Part shown: positions 44,742 to 54,884 of the stretch, in pieces
Numbering within the stretch: position 1 is the first letter of the stretch
Layout of the letters: every line of letters begins with the position of its first letter
Assembly: GCF_943733665.1 (NCBI RefSeq)
Contig: NZ_OX030782.1
Span: forward strand, 3,210,501 to 3,274,500
Direction of reading: 5' to 3'
From: Aquimarina sp. Aq107
Lineage (GTDB): Bacteria > Bacteroidota > Bacteroidia > Flavobacteriales > Flavobacteriaceae
Length of the DNA stretch: 64,000 bases
Made by a program: the position numbers and the translations under genes
Notes under the pieces: model-generated
What the model was told of the DNA's origin: nothing
The model's input: the letters and a program-made list of their open reading frames with translations, nothing else
Databases searched by the model: none

Positions 44742-47700
44742 ATGAAAAACTTACTACCTAAACTTCTAGGCATAATATGCCTATGGAGTCTATTTCTCAA
44801 TTCTTATATTGTAACTTCACAGACGGATTTTAGAGAAGAAACGATTTATTTTTTAATGACTTCAAGATTTTTCGATGGAGATTCTAACAACAATGCTGCA
44901 ACAGAATGGTCTTCGTACAATCCTGACCCCACTATTAATCCCACAATTACGGATCCAAATGACGTAACTTGGAAAGGAGATTTTAAGGGATTAATCCAAA
45001 AACTAGACTATATTAAAGATCTTGGATTTACTGCAATTTGGATAACACCTATTGTACATAACAGAAGTCCTTTAGATTACCACGGATATCACGCATGGGA
45101 TTTTACGAAAGTTGATCCTCGTTTAGAGTCTCCCGGAGCTACCTTCCAAGATTTAATAAATGAAATTCATGCTCGTGATATGAAGATTGTTCTAGATGTC
45201 GTAACCAATCACGCTGGCCGTTTTGGTATAAAGGATGTCGCTGAGATAAAATACAATACAGATCCAACAAAACCTTGGTACGCTCCTGACAACCCTAATT
45301 GGGAATATGACGGTTTAACTCCCAATCCAGAAGATGGTTTAATATGGAGTAGAGCAAATTTAGAAAAAATGCCTCCTCCGTATAATCAAGATTTGTCCGC
45401 TTACAATTTCCCGGGTAAAGAAAGTTATGTTGACACTTCTGATCCGGATTGGTATCACCATTCTGGAAATGGTTTTGCACAAGGATTTGATGATATAGAA
45501 AATTTACAAAACAGAGCATTAGCTGGTGATACGCCTGATCTTAACACAGGAAGTCAAGTGGTTAGAGATTATCTTGTAAATGCCTATGCCACGTATATAA
45601 ATATGGGAGTAGATGCTTTTCGTTGGGATACCGTTAAACATATGAGTAGAGAGGACATTATTTATTTTTACGATGCGTTTAAAGCTATCAATCCCGATCT
45701 ATTTATTTTTGGAGAAGTAGCGCAAAAGCGTCACGAACTACATCCTGTTGATGAAACTAATCCACATTATTATACCTGGAGAGGAGAAGTGAATAACTCA
45801 GAACCTTTAGATCTTGCTGTAATAGATTTTTTCGGAGAAGCTACTTTTCATGGTACTTTTGAAGAAGGACAATCTTTCCCAACAGTAAAAGCTGCTGCAA
45901 GGTATGACAATTTATACAGTGATCCATCTACCTTAGTTACTTGGTTAGATAATCATGATTTTGGTCCAAATAATGACTGGAATAGACGTTATGGCGGATC
46001 TGATGAAAATTTAGCTGCTTGTATGAATTTCATGTTCACGTGGAGAGGAATCCCGACCGTATATTACGGAACAGAAATGCGATTTAAAGCCGGAGAGTTT
46101 AATGATATCCACGATGCATCTGGAATCGAAAAATCCATCAATGAAACCGGTAGAGCATACTATGGAGATGTTATTGATCAAGCGTCTAATCATCGAATAT
46201 ATCAACATATTAAAAAACTAAATGCAATTAGAAAAGCGGTTCCCGCTTTACAAAAAGGAAGTTGGGATTGGAAAGAAGCTCCTGGAAATGCCGTATCCTA
46301 TCGAAGAATATATCAAAATAGTGAAGTTGCGGTAGGATTAGCTAAAGATGGAGGTGCATCATTCTCTATTTCAGGAATGACAAATGGTTTATATAGAGAT
46401 GCAGTTACTGGTCGTGAAATTGCAGCACAAAATGGGATATTAAACTTTACAGTAACTTCTGGATCAGCAGGAATTTATGTGTTAAACGGACCTGGACTTA
46501 TTGGAGGTTGCGGAGGTGGTTTTTTCGAAAATTGCGTTAATGGCCCTAGCAATCCTGTTGTTATTATTAACCCTAATATTACAAATTCTGAAGATCCTAT
46601 TCAGGTTACTCTTGAAGGTGTAGGTGGTACTGGAGCTCCTTATGCTATTTATTACACTACCGATGGTTCTAATCCTAATGCTTCTAGCATTGCATATAAT
46701 AGTTCGTTTACTATCGCCGAATCGACTACTGTAAAAGCAATTGCTTTTGATAGAGATGGTACTGCCTCTGATATTATCACTCAAAATTATCGAATTGGCC
46801 CCATAGAAGGATTACATGTTTATTTCAAAAAACCATCTTCTTGGTCTCAAGCAAATGTACATTATTGGAATGAATCGCCAGACGTATTACCTGTAAGTAA
46901 TTGGCCGGGGCCTCAGATGAATCGAATAGACAATTCCGAATGGTATGAATATATTTTCGAAGGGGTGCAAAGCACTAACTTATTATTTAATGATAATGGT
47001 GGCACTAAAACAGATGATTTAAGTAGAGATAAAGATGGTTGGTATGATAATGGAATATGGTACGATGCAGATCCAAGAATTACAGGAAATACGCCTCCAA
47101 TAATATCCATGTCACCTGAAGGTGGATCTTTTAATATTGGAGAAACCGTAAGTATATCATTAAGCGCTACAGATAATAATCCACAAGGAATAGAAATCTA
47201 TTATACTTTAAATGGCGATGAACCTTCTATTTCTTCAGATAGATATACTGCCCCATTAAGTATTACATCTGACACAACGATACGCGCTATTGCATACGAT
47301 GTAGAAGGACTATCTTCTCAAATTATCAGTAATTCATTTACTTTTTCGGATGGTACATCTGATTCAATGACAATATATTTTAAAGGATCACTGCCTAATC
47401 CAACTATTTACTACTGGAATACAACTCCAATCGACGCTACAGTTCCTTGGCCAGGTGTGACCATGAATAGCATTGGTAATGAATGGTATTCTTTAAAACT
47501 TGAAGGAATTAATTGTGCAAATATAATTTTTAGTAATAATGGAATATCGCAAACACAAGATCTGCAGAGATGCGGAGATGGATGGTATTACAATGGAACT
47601 TGGTATGATAGTAATCCTGAAATAAGTCAAAACTTAACAGTATACTTTAAATCTGACTCATACACATCTCCAACTGTCTATTTTTGGGATACTACTCCTT

Positions 47701-48188
47701 CTGACGCCACAACTGGCTGGCCAGGAGAGCCTATGACATTAGCAACAGATGGTTGGTATCAATATACATTACCAAACACTTCTTGCTCTAATTTTATTTT
47801 TAGTAATAGTGGAATTTCTCAAACACCGGATCTAAATCGATGTCAAAATGGATGGTATTATAATGGTACCTGGTACGATCAAAATCCTGATGCAATAAGA
47901 TTGAATGATACTAATATTAAAGATGAAACATTAGATAAGAATATTAAAATATTTCCTAATCCCATAACTGAAAACTCCGTATTACAGATGGAAATACTAA
48001 AGAATAGAAGTGATGTAAGGATAGAACTCATTAATTTATATGGAGCTTCTCAAACTATTATCAATACAAAAGTAAGTTCAGGAACTCACCAATATAGGCT
48101 GGGAGAAAGATCTCTAGCAAGTGGTATTTATTTTTGTAAAATAACTATTGACGGTAAATCTTCTACTAGAAAGATTTTAAAACGATAA
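44742..48188 (+). CDS. secreted GH13 alpha-amylase with three starch-binding modules and T9SS tail
   Basis: 1148 aa. Signal peptide (LLGIICLWSLFLNSYIVTSQ), GH13 catalytic barrel with nucleophile D296 (GVDAFRWDTV), acid/base E325 (FIFGEVAQ) and transition-state D406 (LDNHDFGP). After the barrel come a chitobiase-like/Fn3 domain (YYTTDGSNPNASS), a CBM26-type starch-binding module (VYFKKPSSWSQANVHYW), a second Fn3-like domain, and two further CBM26 modules (IYFKGSLPNPTIYYWNT; VYFKSDSYTSPTVYFWDT), each with GWYYNGTWYD. The last 80 residues (IKIFPNPITENSVLQ) are a type IX secretion C-terminal domain. It hydrolyses starch outside the cell. Confidence 0.95.
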   Translation: MKNLLPKLLGIICLWSLFLNSYIVTSQTDFREETIYFLMTSRFFDGDSNNNAATEWSSYNPDPTINPTITDPNDVTWKGDFKGLIQKLDYIKDLGFTAIWITPIVHNRSPLDYHGYHAWDFTKVDPRLESPGATFQDLINEIHARDMKIVLDVVTNHAGRFGIKDVAEIKYNTDPTKPWYAPDNPNWEYDGLTPNPEDGLIWSRANLEKMPPPYNQDLSAYNFPGKESYVDTSDPDWYHHSGNGFAQGFDDIENLQNRALAGDTPDLNTGSQVVRDYLVNAYATYINMGVDAFRWDTVKHMSREDIIYFYDAFKAINPDLFIFGEVAQKRHELHPVDETNPHYYTWRGEVNNSEPLDLAVIDFFGEATFHGTFEEGQSFPTVKAAARYDNLYSDPSTLVTWLDNHDFGPNNDWNRRYGGSDENLAACMNFMFTWRGIPTVYYGTEMRFKAGEFNDIHDASGIEKSINETGRAYYGDVIDQASNHRIYQHIKKLNAIRKAVPALQKGSWDWKEAPGNAVSYRRIYQNSEVAVGLAKDGGASFSISGMTNGLYRDAVTGREIAAQNGILNFTVTSGSAGIYVLNGPGLIGGCGGGFFENCVNGPSNPVVIINPNITNSEDPIQVTLEGVGGTGAPYAIYYTTDGSNPNASSIAYNSSFTIAESTTVKAIAFDRDGTASDIITQNYRIGPIEGLHVYFKKPSSWSQANVHYWNESPDVLPVSNWPGPQMNRIDNSEWYEYIFEGVQSTNLLFNDNGGTKTDDLSRDKDGWYDNGIWYDADPRITGNTPPIISMSPEGGSFNIGETVSISLSATDNNPQGIEIYYTLNGDEPSISSDRYTAPLSITSDTTIRAIAYDVEGLSSQIISNSFTFSDGTSDSMTIYFKGSLPNPTIYYWNTTPIDATVPWPGVTMNSIGNEWYSLKLEGINCANIIFSNNGISQTQDLQRCGDGWYYNGTWYDSNPEISQNLTVYFKSDSYTSPTVYFWDTTPSDATTGWPGEPMTLATDGWYQYTLPNTSCSNFIFSNSGISQTPDLNRCQNGWYYNGTWYDQNPDAIRLNDTNIKDETLDKNIKIFPNPITENSVLQMEILKNRSDVRIELINLYGASQTIINTKVSSGTHQYRLGERSLASGIYFCKITIDGKSSTRKILKR

Positions 48189-48215
48189 AAATTCAAGAAA
48201 AATTCTTTTAAAATT

Positions 48216-48256
48216 AATTACCCGTTTAAAACAATATTTAAACGGGTAATTTTTTG
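48216..48256 (+). terminator. terminator of the amylase gene
   Basis: ATTACCCGTTTAAA / TTTAAACGGGTAAT stem with a short loop and TTTTTT, 28 bp after the stop. Confidence 0.9.
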
Positions 48257-48306
48257 GGATATAAAAAGGATATACACAATCTTCGGTCTTATTGCCCTGA
48301 GAGATT

Positions 48307-48391
48307 AAAACTGCCCAGAAAATTGTTTTGAATCAGATTATTGTTCATTCCACTCCGTAGATTTCATCTGATTATATTTCCAGGCAGTTTT
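48307..48391. repeat. 85-bp nested imperfect palindrome
   Basis: Outer arms AAAACTGCC / GGCAGTTTT (9 bp perfect) and inner arms AATCAGAT / ATCTGATT (8 bp perfect), with a loop around TTCCACTCCGTAG. On the minus strand it begins 23 bp after the stop of the SusD relic, so it may be that operon's old terminator; the nested arms with bulges also resemble a REP-type or recombination hairpin. Confidence 0.55.
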
Positions 48392-48413
48392 GAAAAATAT
48401 AAAAACTCAACAA

Positions 48414-48530
48414 TTAACTCCCATATCCTGAATTTTGCATTAAATTCGGGTTCGCATCTCTTTCTCTTTGAGGAACTGGCATTACCAAAAAGTTATCATC
48501 ATAATTCAATGGTCCAACAGCAGTTAGTAA
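48414..48530 (-). pseudogene. SusD/RagB C-terminal fragment (relic)
   Basis: On the minus strand this reads L-L-T-A-V-G then PLNYDDNFLVMPVPQRERDA and NPNLMQNSGYGS-stop. The tail P-I/V-P-Q-R-E-x-D-A-N-P-N-L-x-Q-N-x-G-Y is the characteristic end of SusD-like lipoproteins. A stop precedes it and no other SusD sequence adjoins, so only 38 codons remain. It is unrelated in sequence to the end of the intact SusD at 49997 (which ends in KDPTTFKIFWDN), so it comes from a different, second SusD. Confidence 0.82.
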
Positions 48531-48569
48531 TTATATATCAAATTTTATGCTCGAATAACTAACCTCAAA

Positions 48570-48676
48570 CATAAAAGAAGGCAAGAGTATATTGAAGGCT
48601 AACTCAATAATAATATCACCTATAAGAATAAACTACACGATTATTATCTATCGGTAATCTCTTGCCTATTTTTATG
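48570..48676. repeat. inverted-repeat leader element, copy 1
   Basis: 107 bp bounded by CATAAAAGAAGGCAAGAG and CTCTTGCCTATTTTTATG (16 of 18 complementary). Just inside the left arm it reads ATTGAAGGCTAACTCAA. The copy at 54885 shares the arms and this inner block; the middle differs. On the minus strand it ends 39 bp before the SusD relic, as the other copy ends 41 bp before susC. Confidence 0.7.
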
Positions 48677-48941
48677 ATCGTATTAAAAAGGTAGCGATAG
48701 AGTTCAAAAAAAAACAATTAAACACCATACAGATTTATTTTAATTGATAAAAACTCCCTTCATCTCTTAATAGCTATTCTTGCTAAAAAACAAAACACTC
48801 TTTACATTACCTATAAACAAATTATTTACAAAGAATTTTTAGTTTATCATTATCGAATGCATTACGTTACTTATCATTTCTCTTATACATCAGCATTAGC
48901 TAAAAATAGTTTGATATAAAAACCATTTTATTTTTTATTGT

Positions 48942-48992
48942 TGGATCAAGTTATTATCAAAGACTACATTATCTCTATAGTAACTTGATCCA
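48942..48992 (-). terminator. terminator of the susC-susD-lipoprotein operon
   Basis: TGGATCAAGTTA / TAACTTGATCCA, 12-bp perfect stem with a 27-nt loop, followed on the minus strand by an AT-rich run. It lies 36 bp after the last gene of the operon. Confidence 0.75.
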
Positions 48993-49027
48993 CTTATTTT
49001 ACAATAAACTGCAACAAATTAATCTCA

Positions 49028-49921
49028 TTAATTAGGCACAAGCTCTAAGGTATATGTGATACCAGGCAGTCCACAACAGGAACCACTTGTGTAAGCTAAT
49101 TCTAACGTAATGATACCGGTAACTGGATCCAAATTAGTACCATTTCCTTGATCAAAATCAACTTGACCTGGAAAAGATGTTGACTGCGTTGCAACAGTTA
49201 TTGTCCCACACACATCAGTAAATTGAAGTCCAATTGGAGTAGCGGCTCCAAAAATACCTGCAGTACCATCATTTAAAACATATGTTCCAGCAGATGGTTG
49301 AGTAATTGTAACTTGTTGCGGGCTTATGAAATTAGCAGGTATCGAAAGGTTTGATGCTACAACAGTCGACGTATAATTACCTTCCAACATTGTTGGACAA
49401 GATACCGGATAACTAATAACGGTTGTAAACAATACAGTTGTTTGAATATTACTACCAGTATTACTTGTACCATCTTCGTTTAATATATTTAGCACTGTTC
49501 CATCCGGCATAGTAAATCTAGTAGTAATAAACAAGACATCTCCAAGCTTAATATCTGATGAATTATTTATTTCTGCAAAGGCACCGACAATATCATCTGT
49601 GCTCATCGTAACATCCATAGGCAAAGTAACATCACTAAACAAAACCGAATAATAAACAGGCCCCGCTATTGTCTGGTATACAGCTACAATATCAGCCGAT
49701 GCCGGATTTCCTTGCGCAATTTCTGCACTAAATTCTAAATTTACTGGTTCATTATTATTGATTTTTACAAGGTCTATTATGCTCTCACCTGTCGCTGACT
49801 TTTGCATATTAGGGACAGCACCATCGTTTAATGGAACAAAAGAAGTGCCTCCATCATTTTCACAGGAACTTATTAATCCTGCTATTATTAATATAAATGT
49901 TATTATTTTTATTTTTTTCAT
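49028..49921 (-). CDS. SusCD-associated lipoprotein of unknown function
   Basis: 297 aa. Lipoprotein signal with LISSC (Cys 20), then beta-rich domains with several Gly/Asn turns; the C-terminal half contains a CCGLPG cysteine pair. It occupies the position of a SusE/SusF-type glycan-binding lipoprotein, 75 bp after susD, but it has no recognisable SusE or starch-binding domain. Last gene of the operon before a strong hairpin. Confidence 0.75.
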   Translation of the reverse strand: MKKIKIITFILIIAGLISSCENDGGTSFVPLNDGAVPNMQKSATGESIIDLVKINNNEPVNLEFSAEIAQGNPASADIVAVYQTIAGPVYYSVLFSDVTLPMDVTMSTDDIVGAFAEINNSSDIKLGDVLFITTRFTMPDGTVLNILNEDGTSNTGSNIQTTVLFTTVISYPVSCPTMLEGNYTSTVVASNLSIPANFISPQQVTITQPSAGTYVLNDGTAGIFGAATPIGLQFTDVCGTITVATQSTSFPGQVDFDQGNGTNLDPVTGIITLELAYTSGSCCGLPGITYTLELVPN

Positions 49922-49996
49922 CTGTTAAAATTTAGAGTTTATTAATCGTCAGAAGGAATTCACCAATATGTTGGTTCATTTCCAAATCTTATTTTA

Positions 49997-51685
49997 TTAA
50001 TTATCCCAAAATATTTTAAAAGTCGTTGGGTCCTTTTGTTCTGGTGCATTTTGATTTAGGTTTAGCTCTCTTTGCGGCCAGAAAAAAGAAACCTGAAAAT
50101 TATTATTAAGTACTGTTAAATTATCAACCAACGGAAAACCATCACCATTATCTAATTGATACTCTGGTGAAGATCCATTAGGGTCTGCAAGCACTGGATA
50201 ATCAGTTCTTCTATAATCATTATATTGATCCATCGGATCTCCAAAAGTCGCCACCCATTTTTGAGTCATAATAATTTCAAGTTGCTTATCCATATTTGCA
50301 CTAGCAAATTCTGTATCTATATTATCCATAAAAGTCGTTACTGCAGCAGACCCTGCCAGTACTGGTACTGTTTGTGAAGTACCCGTTCCTGCAACAACCT
50401 GATCAACTTTAGCAAAGCTAGCTGTCATTGCTTCTCTTAATTTCACTCCGGAGTCGCCTGTTATTAAACCAACCTGCATAAGTTCTGCTTGTATATAAAG
50501 AAATTCATCATAGGTAAGAATTCTTTTAGGAGCAACACCAGTACCACTATTTATTGTTCTAGCAAATCCTGCTCCATCATCATATCTTCCTCCACAAGGA
50601 AAAATCCCTGGAAAAGTTGCATCATTTTGTACTGCTCCATCTCTATCTGGTCCTATACTACCAAAACGAATACTAAAAAAACCAGTTGATGAATCCCAAT
50701 AATCCGCATTAGGGTCACCAGTAACACTATCACCTTGATCTCTCGGAAATTGACCTGGTAATAATTGATTAACAAAATAATACGGTAGTCTAGGATCTGG
50801 ATTTCCTGTATGAATATTAGGATTTACTCCTATTAAAATTTCATAAAACCATGGACTTGCATATTTCGTTACTTGTGCACCTCCATAAGCATCTAAGAAA
50901 AGTCTATTACGCTCATCTGATGGAGCTTGTGCCGCAGTATGATTAAATTGAAAATCATCGGCATTAGACGACATAAAATTGTCTTCTGCCACTAATGCAT
51001 TAAAATCTGTCTGATTGAATAAAGAAGAAAGACGTATTTGGTTATACAGCTTTAGCTTTAAAGTATTAGCAAACTTAATCCATTGAGCATTAGACCCTCC
51101 ATAAAATAAATCATCTGTACTAGGAGCTACTCCTTCTCCAGTTTGAATGTTTGCTTTTCCCGCGTCGATTAAGTCTAAAACGCTTTGGTATATTACCTCT
51201 TGGTCATCAAAAGAAGGACTTACCGTACCCTGTTCTAATATAGTAGCTTCAGAAAAAGGCACATCTCCCCAAAGGTCTACAGCCACCGACATAAGATACG
51301 CCTTTAATATTTCTGCATATCCAACATACACCAAATCTCCCGTTTCTGTTGCCTGTGAAATTAATGTCTCGATATCTGTGAGTCCTAGGTACACATTATT
51401 CCAGTCATTATTCATTAAAAGATTATCAGCTTTAGTACCGTATTGATCTTGCTCCTCTCTAGCAGTAAATTGATGTGTATATACCTGAAGTATATCTGCA
51501 CTAAAGAACTGAAAGTCCGCAACTGAACCTATATTTACTTCAATACCGGTTAACAATTGATTGATGGGCGCTACGGTAGGATTATCCGTATCCGTGTCGA
51601 CATCTAAGTAATCACTACAGCTCAAGATCATCAACGAACATGAGATAGCGATAAAAAATTTCCATTTATATAATATATTTTTCAT
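49997..51685 (-). CDS. SusD/RagB-family outer-membrane lipoprotein (SusD-like 2 type)
   Basis: 562 aa. Lipoprotein signal ending LILSC (Cys about 23), SDYLDVDTDTDNPT shortly after, TPR-like helices (YVGYAEILKAYLMSVAVDLWGDVPFSEA is the family's hallmark region), and a C-terminus lacking the PQRE motif (ends FWPQRELNLNQNAPEQK). The protein forms the lid over its SusC partner and captures glycans. It starts 11 bp after the susC stop, so they are coupled. Confidence 0.94.
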   Translation of the reverse strand: MKNILYKWKFFIAISCSLMILSCSDYLDVDTDTDNPTVAPINQLLTGIEVNIGSVADFQFFSADILQVYTHQFTAREEQDQYGTKADNLLMNNDWNNVYLGLTDIETLISQATETGDLVYVGYAEILKAYLMSVAVDLWGDVPFSEATILEQGTVSPSFDDQEVIYQSVLDLIDAGKANIQTGEGVAPSTDDLFYGGSNAQWIKFANTLKLKLYNQIRLSSLFNQTDFNALVAEDNFMSSNADDFQFNHTAAQAPSDERNRLFLDAYGGAQVTKYASPWFYEILIGVNPNIHTGNPDPRLPYYFVNQLLPGQFPRDQGDSVTGDPNADYWDSSTGFFSIRFGSIGPDRDGAVQNDATFPGIFPCGGRYDDGAGFARTINSGTGVAPKRILTYDEFLYIQAELMQVGLITGDSGVKLREAMTASFAKVDQVVAGTGTSQTVPVLAGSAAVTTFMDNIDTEFASANMDKQLEIIMTQKWVATFGDPMDQYNDYRRTDYPVLADPNGSSPEYQLDNGDGFPLVDNLTVLNNNFQVSFFWPQRELNLNQNAPEQKDPTTFKIFWDN

Positions 51686-51696
51686 TACGTTTTTTT

Positions 51697-54600
51697 TTAA
51701 AAGGATACATTAAGCTTAAAACCATATCGTTTTGATGTGGGCGCAGACGAGTTCTCAATTCCTTGAATCCTGGAAGAACCAAAACTTGTTACTTCTGGAT
51801 CAAAGTTGGTATACTTTGGAACGTTTGGTGCAAAATACCAAAGGTTATTACCTAAAAGACTTAAACTTACTCTTCCGAATGGAGTAGTTTTCAAAAACTT
51901 TTTGGGTAAATCATAAGTTAAACTTAATTCTCTCAACCTATATACGGTTCCATCATAAACCGAACCTTCTGCTACTGTATTGATCCCAAATGTGTTTCCT
52001 CCTGCTGGTGAGAAATACAATTCATTCGTATCTATTTGCGTAGTATTAGGTATTTTATTACCATTAGCATCCAAAATGGGATTACCCTGATTATCACCAT
52101 AAAAACCTGGTATGATAAAAGTACGCTCTCTATTTTCAGTATCTTTTGTAACTCCTCTACCTAATAATGAATTAATACTAATCGACTGGATATCTCCTCC
52201 TTCTTTCCAATCTACCTGTGCTCTTAAGGATAAATTCTTATAAGAAATCGTATTAATAAAACTCATTCTAAAATCTGGATTAGGATCTCCTACAATTCCA
52301 TTTTCTAAGTCCTGAACGATTCCACCTCCTGATTGATTAATAAGGAAATTACCTTCATCATCTCTGGCAAATCGAGATCCATAAAACACCCCAAACGGTT
52401 GACCAACGATCGCATGAGCTACTTGATTAGGATCTAATTGAATTCTTTCCAATCCATCAACTAATTCTGTAACCTCATTTTCATTTTTGGTAAATGTTGT
52501 AAATAAATCCCATTTAAAGTTTTCTGTTCTTATCGGAACCAGTGTAAGTCCAATTTCTATCCCTGTATTCTGCATTTCTCCAATGTTAGTATTAAAGGTT
52601 GTAAATCCACTAGAAGAAGGAACACTTACGGGAGAAATTAAATCTGTAGTGGTTTTTTTATACCAACTAAAATCAATAACTGCTCTTTGATTAAAGAATT
52701 CGAGATCAGTTCCAATTTCTATCTCATCCGTAAATTCAGGAGTAATATCCTGATCACCTAATGATGTATTATTACCAATAACTGGAATTCCACTGAAAGG
52801 ATTTCCTGAAGCAAATGTTCTATTTAAAAATTCTGCACTTGCATCATTACCAACAGAAGCATACCCAACTCTTAACTTACCAAATGTCAACACTTGGCTA
52901 TCCAAATTAAAAGCATCAGTAAATATTAAGGATAAACTTGCTGAAGGGTAGAAATAAGATTGATTACTTTTAGGTAAGGTAGAACTCCAATCGTTTCGCC
53001 CTGTTGCATTTAGAAATAAGTAATTTTTGTATGACAAACTTATATCACCGAATACACCTATATTACGTGATCTTGCAGATGAATCTTGTAAGTTAGACAC
53101 ATTAATATTATTTGCTATTGTAAATATTCCCGGAGATTTAAAATTAGTTCCTAAATAAGCCACTCTTTCGGTTGTATTTTGCAATACATTATTTCCTAAT
53201 ATAGCCGTAAGGTTTATATCTTCAGTTAGATCATAATTAAAATTAACTAATAACGTCGATTCTAAATCTTCATTGATAAAATCATCAGTTGTAATAGATC
53301 CCAGACCATTATTAGCTCTTGAACCCAAATCCCTTATTTGTTTTCTTTTTAAGTTATACTTGTTGAAACCAACACGATATGTTACAGATATATTATCATT
53401 AAAATCATATCCTAAATTTACATTAGCAACTATTCTATCTGTATCCGTAATAATCTGGTCGTGTTTCCATGACCATAGCGGATGATCCCATCCATTATTA
53501 GGTGTAACTGATGCTCCTGTAACAGGGTTTTCAAAAGGTATTGAAGTATCCCAAGCTCTACCCAACCATAATGTTCTTGCAAAAGAAGAAGCAGAACCAG
53601 CGAATTGATTGTTACCAAAAAAGCCTCCTATCTGTTCGGTTTCTGAATAACTTAATGAAGCTCCTACCTTAACACCATTACGAAGTTTAAAATTACCTCC
53701 AGCTGCTACTGATGTTCTGTCATATGTATTAAAGGGTATATATCCATCTTGATTCAAATCAGAAACAGTCACGCTAAAGTTTCCGTCTTCACCGTTATAC
53801 GATAGATTGATAGAATTGTCAAAAACAGTTCCTGTTTTAAAAAGGTTTTTAACATTATCAGGTTGTGCTTCATAAGGAACTGTAGGACCAATCTCAGGAA
53901 ATGCAGCTAAAATATTTGGCCAAGTAGGAATGGTTGCCAAGGAATCAAATCTAGGCCCCCAGGAACCATTAGCATTTAGATAACTAAAATTCACTCCATT
54001 ACCATAGGTATTCTGATACTCTGGTAAATTTGCAATATTTTCAAAATAAGTTCCTGAAGATAATGATACTGATAGTTTATTATTAGTTGGACCTTTGGTC
54101 GCTCCTGTTTTAGTTGTAACCACAATAACACCTCCTGTAGCTCTTGAACCATATAATGCTGCCGCAGCCGTACTTTTTAATACTGTAATAGATGCTATAT
54201 TATTAGGATCCAAAGATGATAATCCGGATTCATACCCTCCACCACCAGTAGTCTGACTAGATGTTGTTACCTGTGAGTTATCATATGCAACTCCATCTAC
54301 AATTATCAATGGCTGACTTGCTCCTCCTAAAGTAGTCGCTCCACGTATATTGATCTGATTAGATGCTCCTGCAACTCCCGTAGATAGATTAACATTAACC
54401 CCTGGTACTTTACCAGTTAATGATCGAATCAAATCTGGTTCGGAATTTTCAAGAACGTCATCTGTTTGAACCGTACTCACTGCATAACCAAGTTTTTTGG
54501 AATTTCTTGTAATACCAAAAGCTGTTACAACTACCTCCTCCAGTTGTGCTGCATCCTTTACCAAATCAACATTAATTGTATTATTGTCAGCTATTACTAT

Positions 54601-54843
54601 TTCTTGGGTTGAAAACCCTACATAACTAAAAACCAAAATAGCTCCTCGATTCGCGGTGACTGTATAATTACCGTCAAAATCGGTTTGTGTTCCGTTTGTT
54701 GTATTCTTAACTACAATATTCACTCCAGGTAACGGAACCCCCAAATCATCCGCCACTGTACCGGAAATTGTTTTTTGTTGTGCTAATGAAATGCTTGACA
54801 AGAAAAAAGCAAGCACCAGCAACTTGTATTGATGTACTTTCAT
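51697..54843 (-). CDS. SusC/RagA-family TonB-dependent transporter
   Basis: 1048 aa. Signal peptide (LLVLAFFLSSISLAQ), carboxypeptidase-regulatory-like domain (TVADDLGVPLPGVNIVVKNT, about 25-110), a TonB plug (LIIVDGVAYDNSQV; SITVLKSTAAAALYGSRATG) and a 22-strand barrel ending in an aromatic residue (KLNVSF). With SusD it imports oligosaccharides across the outer membrane, powered by TonB. The neighbouring secreted amylase suggests maltodextrins (inference). Confidence 0.95.
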   Translation of the reverse strand: MKVHQYKLLVLAFFLSSISLAQQKTISGTVADDLGVPLPGVNIVVKNTTNGTQTDFDGNYTVTANRGAILVFSYVGFSTQEIVIADNNTINVDLVKDAAQLEEVVVTAFGITRNSKKLGYAVSTVQTDDVLENSEPDLIRSLTGKVPGVNVNLSTGVAGASNQINIRGATTLGGASQPLIIVDGVAYDNSQVTTSSQTTGGGGYESGLSSLDPNNIASITVLKSTAAAALYGSRATGGVIVVTTKTGATKGPTNNKLSVSLSSGTYFENIANLPEYQNTYGNGVNFSYLNANGSWGPRFDSLATIPTWPNILAAFPEIGPTVPYEAQPDNVKNLFKTGTVFDNSINLSYNGEDGNFSVTVSDLNQDGYIPFNTYDRTSVAAGGNFKLRNGVKVGASLSYSETEQIGGFFGNNQFAGSASSFARTLWLGRAWDTSIPFENPVTGASVTPNNGWDHPLWSWKHDQIITDTDRIVANVNLGYDFNDNISVTYRVGFNKYNLKRKQIRDLGSRANNGLGSITTDDFINEDLESTLLVNFNYDLTEDINLTAILGNNVLQNTTERVAYLGTNFKSPGIFTIANNINVSNLQDSSARSRNIGVFGDISLSYKNYLFLNATGRNDWSSTLPKSNQSYFYPSASLSLIFTDAFNLDSQVLTFGKLRVGYASVGNDASAEFLNRTFASGNPFSGIPVIGNNTSLGDQDITPEFTDEIEIGTDLEFFNQRAVIDFSWYKKTTTDLISPVSVPSSSGFTTFNTNIGEMQNTGIEIGLTLVPIRTENFKWDLFTTFTKNENEVTELVDGLERIQLDPNQVAHAIVGQPFGVFYGSRFARDDEGNFLINQSGGGIVQDLENGIVGDPNPDFRMSFINTISYKNLSLRAQVDWKEGGDIQSISINSLLGRGVTKDTENRERTFIIPGFYGDNQGNPILDANGNKIPNTTQIDTNELYFSPAGGNTFGINTVAEGSVYDGTVYRLRELSLTYDLPKKFLKTTPFGRVSLSLLGNNLWYFAPNVPKYTNFDPEVTSFGSSRIQGIENSSAPTSKRYGFKLNVSF

Positions 54844-54884
54844 AAATTAAAATTTTCAATAGTTATTTTAAAAGAAATAATGCA

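Noticed and set aside
48341-48562. 73-codon plus-strand ORF in the amylase-susC intergenic region
   Set aside because: The opposite strand carries the SusD C-terminal relic and the nested palindrome; the plus-strand translation has no protein-like features.
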